A DNA stretch of 64,000 nucleotides, taken from positions 1 to 64,000 of the forward strand of contig JAPTJF010000371.1 in NCBI GenBank assembly GCA_029339195.1. Reading direction: 5' to 3'. The position numbers were made by a program, and so were the translations under genes. A model generated the notes under the pieces. That model searched no databases and was not told the DNA's origin. It worked only from the letters and a program-made list of their open reading frames with translations. The DNA is from Micractinium sp. NFX-FRZ (lineage: Eukaryota > Chlorophyta > Trebouxiophyceae > Chlorellales > Chlorellaceae). Positions 56,926 through 64,000 of the stretch are shown here, piece by piece (within the stretch, counting starts at the first letter, position 1; each line of letters starts with the position of its first letter).

Positions 56926-58546
56926 ATGCTGGTCCGGCCCAACAAGGCGCCAGGCGCAGGCGCTGCCCGCCCGCCGCAGAATGCAGCGCCTCTGGCTGCA
57001 CAACAGATGGACGTTCAAGAGCCTGCGGAGGCTGCGGTGATCAAGGACCTGCTCAAGTCGCTGGCAAGTTGGGGGCTCTCGGCGGCTCGCTGATGCGCCG
57101 ATTACATGCCAACATGTCATCGGAACGCTTGCAAATCGAGCCACCGTGTCATTGCTGCCGCCCGTGACTGCCGCCGCCACCGCCGCCGCCACCCTCCCGC
57201 CGGCCCACGCCTGCCTGCGTGCAGTCGCCTGCACTGCCTCAACATTCCTGGTCAAACCTGGTCAAACGTGCAGGGCATCAAGAAGTATGACCCCCGCATC
57301 GTCAGCCTGCTCATGGACTTTACGTGGCGCACAACCTCGGACATCCTGCAAGATGCAGAGGTAGGGGACTGAACGGAAAGAGTCGGCAATCAGGGCATGC
57401 AAACGGGAGAGGGGATGCCAAGCTGAATACACTGAAGTTGGCTAGCGGCGAGGAGAGGTCCCTAGGTTCAAAGTTTTGATTCAAAATGGAGGTTCCGACA
57501 GACTGTTACTGCTGCCAGCCGTGCTGCCGTGCTGCCCCCTGCCCACCGTTCCCGCGCCAAACAATCAACATGGCAGCAGGTGTGTGCCTCCGTGTAAACA
57601 CCCCGCCCCTCCGGTTGCCCTTCCCCCCATCACTTTTGAACAAATGCCCACTCTACCGCTGCCCCCCCCCCCTCTCCCCTTTTCATCGGCAGGCCATCAA
57701 CATAGCAGCGGGCGGCACGGGCGCCGAGCTGACGCCGCAGGACATTGCGCTAGCAGCCAGCCAGCAGGCGCGGGCGCACCCGCAGCTGCAGGCGCCGCCA
57801 CTGGCAGAGCTACATGCGCTGGCACGGCGTGTGAATGCGCAGCCCCTCACGGGACCCAGCGACAAGCAGCACGGCATCAAGCTGCCGCCAGGTGGGTGCT
57901 GATGTTTGCCAGCTGGGGATGAGAGCGAACGCTGGTGTACTTACATTCCATTTGGGGAAGGGAGCGAACGCTGGTGTACTTACATGGAAGCACATGCGAT
58001 GAGGTCCCGGCTATCCAGCTGCCGCCTGGGTTGGACGGTGCTCCTGCAGGCTGCTTGCTGCCCCTGTCATGGGATCTGCCCGCCAGCCGCTCTCTAGTCC
58101 AATCTTTATCGGCGACTGTCTACTGGCCTGCTTGCCTGCCCGTCAAACCACCTGCCGGCCCTCCCTCCCTCCTGCCCCCCGCAGTTGCCGACTGCCTGCT
58201 GAGCCAGAACTACCAGGTCAAGGCGCGGCCGCGACCACAGCAGGCACAGCGGGTGCAGGCAGCAGTGCAGCCGCCACGTCAGCATTATGCAGTGAAGCAG
58301 CAGCAGGGGAAGATGGGCATGGCGATACCGCAGCAGTGGCAGCCGGCGGCGGACGCTGCGGGCGTGCAGGCCGAGCCCTTTGCTCCGCCTGAGTACCGCC
58401 AGCCTGCAGCAGCGGCAGCAGGGGCAGGGGCAGCAGAAGCAGCGGCAGCGGCGGCACCGGCAGGGGCGGCAATAGCAGGGCTGCCAGAGCAGCAGCAGCA
58501 GCAGCAGCAGCCGGCAGGAATGGAGGTTGATCAGGAGGAGATTTGA
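56926..58546 (+). CDS. TAF9: Transcription initiation factor TFIID/SAGA subunit 9 (TAF9)
   Basis: Exons 56926-57063, 57274-57360, 57693-57891 and 58185-58546 join in phase to 261 aa. TAF9 pairs through its histone fold with TAF6 in TFIID and with related subunits in SAGA. The fold spans about residues 38-95: AVIKDLLKSLGIKKYDPRIV, SLLMDFTWRTTSDILQDAEA, INIAAGG, then LTPQDIALAASQQARAHPQL. The family's conserved extension follows: PPLAELHALARRVNAQPLTG, KLPPVADCLLSQNYQVK (animal: PLPLIKP...LPPDRYCLTAPNYRLK). The C-terminal tail is Gln/Ala-rich and ends in MEVDQEEI. Intron 1 has a GC donor (CTG|GCAAGT). The start codon is the first ATG in frame with the histone fold. Introns 2 and 3 carry decayed copies of the two edges of exon 3. 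Confidence 0.9.
57558..57585 (+). repeat. Decayed copy of TAF9 exon 3 start
   Basis: AAACAATCAACATGGCAGCA, GG resembles AGGCCATCAACATAGCAGCG, GG at 57691-57712. The acceptor is lost. Confidence 0.65.
58006..58034 (+). repeat. Decayed copy of TAF9 exon 3 end
   Basis: GGCTATCCAGCTGCCGCCTG, GGTT parallels GGCATCAAGCTGCCGCCAG|GTGGGT at 57873-57897. A tandem pair of GAGCGAACGCTGGTGTACTT (about 57922 and 57962) lies between. Confidence 0.65.
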
Positions 58547-60180
58547 GTTGTGGCCGCTTGCTAGAGGAGGGACGGAGGGAGACCAACAAAACAACAGCCT
58601 GTAGCACAGCAGCGCAAGCAGAGCGCAGGGTGCTGGCTTCTTCAGCCTCCTGCACAGGGCGGGCCTCCCCGCCCGCCTGCCTGCCTAAGAGTGTCCAGCC
58701 CTGTTCCCCGCCTCTCCTGTGTGCTGCACCAGCATGCCTCTTAGGGTTACATTGACGCATGTGGATGTGCAAGGCATTTGGAGAAGGGATAAAAGAGGTA
58801 GACGCAACAAGGGAGATGGCGGCGGGAGCCGAGGACGAACAAAGTGCGAAGGGGACAAGGGGCCGAGTGAGAAAAATCATAGTGACATGCGAAGCACACT
58901 TGGGAGTGGGACAGCGGCGAAGTTCGAGCGCAGCAAAGGGCAGGGATGCAAAAAAAAACCTCCACCCTTGCGCAGAGCTGAGCAACAGGAAGGTGAGGGA
59001 ACAGGGGTGGGGGGAGGGGGATAGATCAGGCAGTCCAAGAGGCAAGGGGGGAAAGCTTGCAGAGCTTTGCACAAGGGTGGAATCGTCGCTTGAAAGTCTG
59101 ACACACACACACACGCACACACACAACACAGGGTGCAGCGGGTGGGAGGGGAGAGAGCCTGCCAACACGAGCAGGAAAAGACGGGGCAGGAATAGGGGAG
59201 GGCAGGCAACAAAGTGAGCACACAGGAGGTGCTGGGAGCAGCGGGGGAGCGGTTTTTGCTCGAGGTGCGGCGGCAGCCAGGCAGCGAGGACACAAGGCTG
59301 GAAGATGCCATGAAGAGAAGAAGAAAGGAAGACAGTGGGAGAGGGCCGCGCTGTGGCAGCAGAGGCATTTGTTCAACGGGTTGTTTAATGGAAGGCACGC
59401 TGGCGCCAGCCGGCCGGGAGCCAGGCAGGACGGCGGCAGGAGGTAGGTAGCGCGGACAGGTGCGGATGGCACTGGCATACCTTCCGGACAGCTGCCGCAT
59501 CGAGACGGCTTGAAACGGGCAGGGGGGAGGGGTATATGCAACGTGAAAACGAGGCAGATGGGCTTAACGGAAAGCAGCAAGGGTGAGTGGGCTGGTGAGC
59601 GAAGGCATGTCGACTGGGGGGACGGCTTGGGGAGGGAGAGGGAGGGAGGGAGGGGCTGGAATTGGGAGGCTCTAGGGAGGGATGCGGGGTGCCGCAGGCT
59701 GGCCCACCTCCACGTGTCTCCTACTCTCCACCAAAGGGAAGCCAGGGAGTGGCTAGGCGGGGGCAGCATGCTGTGCTCGTCGGGCAGCAGCTGCCGCAGA
59801 GTTTCACACATCCGCACAAGCACAACACGTCCTCACACTGAGAAAGACGGAAACAGCTGTTTCGCTTGAAAAATCTAATTTAGGTTGACACACGCGCGTG
59901 CACGTGCGCACGGCGGCGGCGACCGGGGCTTGCAACTGGGGGAGTGGGTTTTGCGGGCAAGCGGGGCCTGGGGATTCATTAGGAGCATGGCCAGGCGCAG
60001 GGGCTGTGGAGCATTGGCGCTCCAGGCCTGCGCCTCACGCTTATTCAAGTGGTGTGGCGTTGAAAAGGGGTGCTGCGCCTGCTGAGGGCATCGCAGCATG
60101 GCGCAGCATGGCGCAGCCGCTGTGGCGTAGCGGCTGAGCCCACTGTGCTGCCGGGGAGCACTCCCACGGCTGCCTACAGC
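58547..60180. other. Convergent 3' regions of TAF9 and the Q-rich gene
   Basis: About 1.6 kb without a supported exon. The plus strand is strongly purine-biased over 58780-59700. TTACA at 58747 reads TGTAA on the minus strand, a weak candidate signal for the Q-rich gene. Confidence 0.4.
59101..59133 (+). repeat. CA microsatellite
   Basis: (CA)n with one interruption, in the convergent 3' region. Confidence 0.9.
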
Positions 60181-61964
60181 TCACCACATGGCCAGCTGTT
60201 GCCACGGCTGCGGCAGCGGCTCCGCCGCCTGTAGCCCCTGCACATGCGGCAGCTGCCGCGTCGACGGCTGTGGCGACAGCTGCGGCAGTGTAACAACCGG
60301 CACCCCGGTCTGCCATGAATCTTCGCTCACCCGGGGAGAGGGACTAAAAGCGACGCCCGGGGGAAGCTCCCATTGGCTGCTGGCCCCCGCCGCCAGCGGG
60401 GCGGCGGTGCCGCCGCCGCACCCTGGCGCCCCTGCTGAGCTGGCTGAGCCTGCTGGGCCCACTGAGCGGGCGCGCAGCGCGTGCACCGGCTGCTCTCCGT
60501 TCTGGGCTCCCGTCTGTTCAGGCAGGCTCTCAATCGACTGCGGAAGGGGCGGCACAGGGCGGCATACAATGGCATCAACTGTGAACGAGTGCACCAAGGG
60601 TGAGTAGGGACTGGGTGGGCCACAGCGGCAGCATGGCTAGCCAGCAGGCTGCCCAGCAAGCAGGGGCATGCGGGGCAGCTCCCCGCACAGGCGGCGGTGT
60701 GCATGCAGGTGGGCAGGGCGGGACAGCCTGGGCACGTGCGTGGGGAGGTGGTGGGTGGGCAGGTGATGGAGCCGACGGCAGGTCCTGGGAGGGCAGGCAG
60801 GCAGGCAGGCGGGCAGGCATCCCTTCCCCAAGCAGACACCGCACCCGCCTAGCCCCCCACCAGGCTGTGTGCCCCACCTGTGCTTCAGGGCGCTGCAGGC
60901 AGGCGGGGGCCGACAGGCGCACGGGGTCTGGGCAGGCGGCCTGCTCCAACTCTTGCCGCTTCAGAGCCACTAGCTGCTGGGAGGGTCGTGGGAGGGGCCA
61001 GGGGTGGGGAGCAAACGTGCTCAGAAGAGGGTGCACGCAAGCAGCAGCAGGCGGGGTCGGCGCACGGGGTACGGAAGGCAGGGGGCATGCATGTGGCGGC
61101 GTGAGGAGGCAGGCGTGAGGATGGCGGTTGGCGCTTCTGAACGGCAAGCGGCAGGGTGCCCCACTTGCCTGCTCGACTTGCATGCGGCGCTGCTGCTCCC
61201 ATGCCGCCCGCTGCTGCCGGCGCTGCCGCTCAAACTCTTCTGCCTCTGCCTGCCGCCGCCGCTCCCACTCCTGCTGCCGCCGCTGCTGCAGCGCCTCCCA
61301 CTCCTCCTGCTGCGCGCGCCGCTTGCCAACCCACTCCTCGCCCTGCTGCTGCTGCCAGCGCTCCCACGCCTCCTGCTGCAGCGTGAGAGCCGTCAGCTGC
61401 ACCTGCACGGCAGCAGCCACTGCCTCTTGCTTCCGCCGGCGCTGCTGCGAGGCTTCGGCGTCTGCCGACAGACTTGGTTGCTGCGCAGGCGCCTGCTGCG
61501 AGGGCTGCTGCATGGCCAGCGCCGCCGCCGCCTGGTGCAGCTGCAGCACGCGCCCGGCGGCGGCCGCCCACTGCTCCTGCTCTGCACGCTGCTGCCCGAG
61601 CAGCAGCTGCTGCCGCTGCATCTGCTCCTGGAGCCGCTGCTGCTCTGGGAGCGAGAGCATGTGGGAGGGAGAGGAGGGCACAGGGGAGCTGCCCACAGCC
61701 TCTACCTGCCCCTGCCCCTGCCCCTGCCCCTGCCCCTGCGCGACTATCGGGATGGCTGTGGCAGGTGTCCGGGCAAAGGGGGAGGCTGTGGGGTGGGAGC
61801 AAGCGGTGGGCAGCTGGCAGAGCCGCTCGCGCTCGGTTGCCCGCTGTGCATGCTGCGCGTGCCGTGCTTGCTGCACGTGCTGCTGTGCTTCCTGTGCTTG
61901 CTGCGCGTGTTGCGCGTGCTGCACTTGCTGTGCGTACTGTGCATGCTGACGATCGCTCGCTAGC

Positions 61965-61999
<35 letters not shown>

Positions 62000-62581
62000 G
62001 TACTGTGCCTCACGTGCCTGCTGTGCCTGCTGTGCTGCACGTGCCTGCTGTGCCCGCATGGCTTGATCCTCTGCCTGGCACTGCAGCCGGCACTCCTCTT
62101 CTGTGAAATCCTGGATCATCTGCACCAGAGCAGGGAAGCATGCAGGCACGGGCGACGTCAATAGAAGCAGGCAGCAAGCTGGGCGCCTATGCAGCAGGGG
62201 GTCCAACTCCTCTTTTATGAACTCCTATATCACCTGCTCACGGCAGGCGCAGGAAGGCATGGGGGAGCATAAGCGTCACGCCACAGCAAGCAAGTCAAGA
62301 GGGGATAGGTACCCCCTATCTCAACGAAAGTATGCACCCGCCAAGACCAACAATAGGACATTAAAGCGCTGGGCAGGGGTAAGGCGGGCAGGAGGAGTTT
62401 GCAGGCAAGCAGAGAGCAAGCGGCAGGCAAGCGGGGGTGCGGGAGGGTGCGGGAGGTGGTGTGCACACCTCCCGCACAAGCAGGCGAGCGGTCAAAAGCG
62501 GTGGCCGGTTGAAAGGGCAGGCAGGGGCGCACTTGCCTGCTCGCACTCATCCCAGAAAGGGGAGGCGGGTGTGATAGACAT
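60181..62581 (-). CDS. Q-rich coiled-coil protein of unknown function
   Basis: Exons 62581-62537, 62119-61169, 60976-60878 and 60537-60181 (complement) are all phase 0 and give 483 aa. The N-terminus MSITPASPFWDECEQ joins MIQDFTEEECRLQCQAEDQ, a compact Cys/acidic segment that looks conserved in type but matches no family I recognise. It is followed by a 12-residue poly-Q tract, alternating QHAQ/QQAQ repeats, a (QG)5 run, and a long charged coiled coil (EEWEALQQRRQQEWERRRQA, EEFERQRRQQRAAWEQQRRM). The last exon is Pro/Ser/Ala-rich. No signal peptide or membrane segment is visible. A nuclear or scaffold role would be a guess. Introns 1 and 2 have GC donors (CAG|GCAAGT both times). Exon 3 starts at a CAGCAG acceptor, so one Gln is optional. 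Confidence 0.68.
62206..62243 (-). repeat. Decayed copy of exon 2 start of the Q-rich gene
   Basis: Plus-strand ACTCCTCTTTTATGAACTCC, TATATCACCTGCTCAC parallels the true exon edge ACTCCTCTTCTGTGAAATCC, TGGATCATCTGCACC at 62092-62126. The frame now contains a stop. Confidence 0.75.
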
Positions 62582-63623
62582 GGCAGGGCGACTGTTGGAA
62601 ATGAGATGACGTGAGCAGCTGGGGATTAGCTGCCGCTGCCGCTGCCGCCAGGAACCCGCCGTGGCGGCGGACCCCCTGCACTCAGCGCGCGGTTCGCTGC
62701 CTTCCAAGGTGATGGCTGGCGGGGACCTGCGCCGGAAACAGGCGCAAAAGGGGCGTGAATGGTCCTTTCAAGGATCCTGACGGTGACATTCGGGCGGCTC
62801 GCATTCAACGCGCATGTGCCATCCCATGGGTGTGCGGCTGATGCTGAGAACGTGTTCAGACGGCAAGCTTCAGGTTTGGGCGTGTCTGCCGGCCGGCGCC
62901 TCACCTACCCAGTTCTGCTTGCAGTCGGTTTGCAGCGCTACCAAGTCGCCAGGACACCAGAAGGACAATGCAAGACCAGAAGCGCAACGAGAACCCGTGA
63001 AGGAGATATGAACTACTCCGGCCTCCCGAGTCCGGAAGTCTCTTGGTGACTGCCGCCTGCCCGCAATCCGTTGGCAATTCGAAGATCTTGACAATTTGAA
63101 CAATCAACCGAATGCAGCCCGCGGCGGCCCGCCTTCTCATGCGCCACGAGCTGGCCGCGGCCCCCGGGTGGTGATGACCTGGAGGAGGGGAGTTGGCACA
63201 TGCCCATGTGGGAGCTGTACATTTTGTGTAACACAGCTCCTCGATTCAAAACGTTTGTCAGGCACATGACGGCCCTGTGATCAATCCTAAGACGTGAGTC
63301 GGGTCAGGGCGGCGCCACGCCAAGGCGGCGACGGGCGGCGTGCCGAAAGGTTCTTTGGGAGGGGCAGAGCTGGGCAGTGCTTGCAGCGAGAACGAAAGGT
63401 GGAGGAACGGGAAAATGAGAAGACATCAGTTCAGAGAGGTGGGACAAACAGGGAGGAGGCACGGCCGGGGCGTTGCAGGAGCTGGACCCAGCAGCAGCAG
63501 CCGCGGGTGTGCAGACGGAAGGTAGCCAAGCAGACGCCACACAACGTGCCCAGCCAAGCAGGGGACTGACAACTGGGGCGGGGTGGGGAGAGTAACATAC
63601 ATGCTGCAGGCAATTCAAATCAT
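62582..63623. other. Intergenic: promoter of the Q-rich gene and 3' region of the next gene
   Basis: About 1 kb in which no frame shows family-like or splice-consistent content. It should include the Q-rich gene's 5' UTR and promoter and the 3' UTR of the minus-strand gene entering from the right. Confidence 0.4.
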
Positions 63624-63955
63624 TCAGCTGGCCCAACTGCCTGTGAGGCCGTGCCGCCGCCGCAGGCCCGTCACCACCCCCCTCGTTTCACTCCCAAGTA
63701 GTGGCTCAACTTCGCTGCAAGCGGCGCCGCCGGCAGGAGCACCGTCCTCGCTGCTGCTGTGGCGGCCTTGCTGGCCCCGCTGCACGTTGGCGCCGTCCAC
63801 CGGTGTGCCGGGCTCCACGCCGCCAACAGAAGACAGCGCCGCTGCTGCTGCGCTGCTGCTGCTGTGGTCTTGCTGGCCCCGCTGCACGTTGGCGCCGCCC
63901 ACCGGTGTGCCAGGCTCCACGCCGCCAACAGAAGACAGCGCCGCTGCTGTGGCCG
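63624..63955 (-). CDS. Last exon of an unidentified gene with a tandem coding repeat (5' part outside window)
   Basis: On the minus strand an acceptor (CCCTGCAG|CGGCCA) at 63956-63958 opens a frame that ends at the stop at 63624. It encodes two near-identical units: ALSSVGGVEPGTPVGGANVQ, RGQQDHSSSS, and ALSSVGGVEPGTPVDGANVQ, RGQQGRHSSS. The tail that follows (VEPLLGSETRGVVTGLRRRH) is not repeated. The exon needs phase 1 from the exon outside the window. Function is unknown. Persistence of the open frame through both repeats and the sharp acceptor support it being coding, but only this exon is visible. Confidence 0.5.
63757..63937 (-). repeat. Two-copy tandem repeat in coding sequence
   Basis: CTTGCTGGCCCCGCTGCACG, TTGGCGCCG, CCACCGGTGTGCC, GGCTCCACGCCGCCAACAGA, AGACAGCGCCGCTGCTG occurs at about 63768 and 63870, about 102 bp apart (34 codons), with few substitutions. 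Confidence 0.88.
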
Positions 63956-64000
63956 CTGCAGGGCAGGAAGGGGTGCGTTGTGGGAGATGAGGCTGCCTTG

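Noticed and set aside
58218..59168. 316-aa minus-strand frame over the TAF9 end
   Set aside because: Overlaps the supported TAF9 exon and the purine-rich 3' region; low-complexity Leu/Pro only.
61004..61963. 319-aa Leu-rich plus-strand frame
   Set aside because: It is the complement of the Q-rich coiled-coil exon; CTG repeats read as Leu.
62759..63049. 96-aa plus-strand frame near the right end
   Set aside because: No recognisable domain, no supporting splice sites and no coding-like composition compared with neighbouring exons.
1..64000. tRNA, rRNA, transposase or reverse transcriptase genes
   Set aside because: No cloverleaf-like or ribosomal sequence was noticed and no reading frame shows transposase or reverse-transcriptase motifs. 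A covariance-model scan was not possible here.

Overview
The window is nuclear DNA from a photosynthetic eukaryote, most likely a unicellular green alga. It is GC-rich and has dense short introns, long CAG/CTG and GGC tracts in coding sequence, and long spacers. The gene content is plant-type: two SBP-box transcription factors, a plant-type wax synthase, a chloroplast outer-envelope OEP24-like porin, a linker histone and a TTTAGGG-like telomeric patch. A trebouxiophyte (Chlorella-like) origin is inference; nothing in the sequence proves the genus.

Layout. 86-2179 (+): C-terminal part of a membrane-bound O-acyltransferase of the wax synthase family. 3282-6187 and 8299-11515 (+): tandem SBP-box paralogues. 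12489-14701 (+): a Cys-rich, Pro-rich secreted or anchored protein. 16995-18005 (-): a very short mTERF-like protein, head-to-head with 18341-24735 (+), an AsmA/TamB-like protein with a putative plastid transit peptide. 25089-28251 (+): OEP24-like porin. 28985-31873 (+): linker histone H1, convergent with 32815-56458 (-), a gene of about 54 exons for the proteasome activator PA200/Blm10 (PSME4). PA200 is head-to-head with TAF9 (56926-58546, +). TAF9 converges on a Q-rich coiled-coil protein (60181-62581, -). The left-hand part of one more minus-strand gene, with a tandem coding repeat, ends the window (63624-63955). Exon coordinates were set by reading-frame and splice-phase continuity. Every multi-exon model except PA200 and the partial edge gene closes exactly in phase. 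PA200 exon edges are approximate apart from its first and last two exons.

The genes do not form a pathway. They are ordinary eukaryotic loci: lipid esterification, transcription (SBP, TAF9), chromatin (H1), proteasome regulation (PA200) and organelle proteins (OEP24, mTERF, AsmA-like).

The most striking signal is structural. In nine of the eleven genes the introns hold decayed tandem copies of the neighbouring exon edge (splice site plus 20-60 coding bases), often in arrays with a period of about 65-210 bp; a tenth, the wax synthase gene, has an in-intron tandem repeat of the same kind but without an obvious exon source. Many introns also use GC-AG rather than GT-AG ends: 10 of the 50 introns in the ten complete or near-complete models outside PA200, plus several in PA200.
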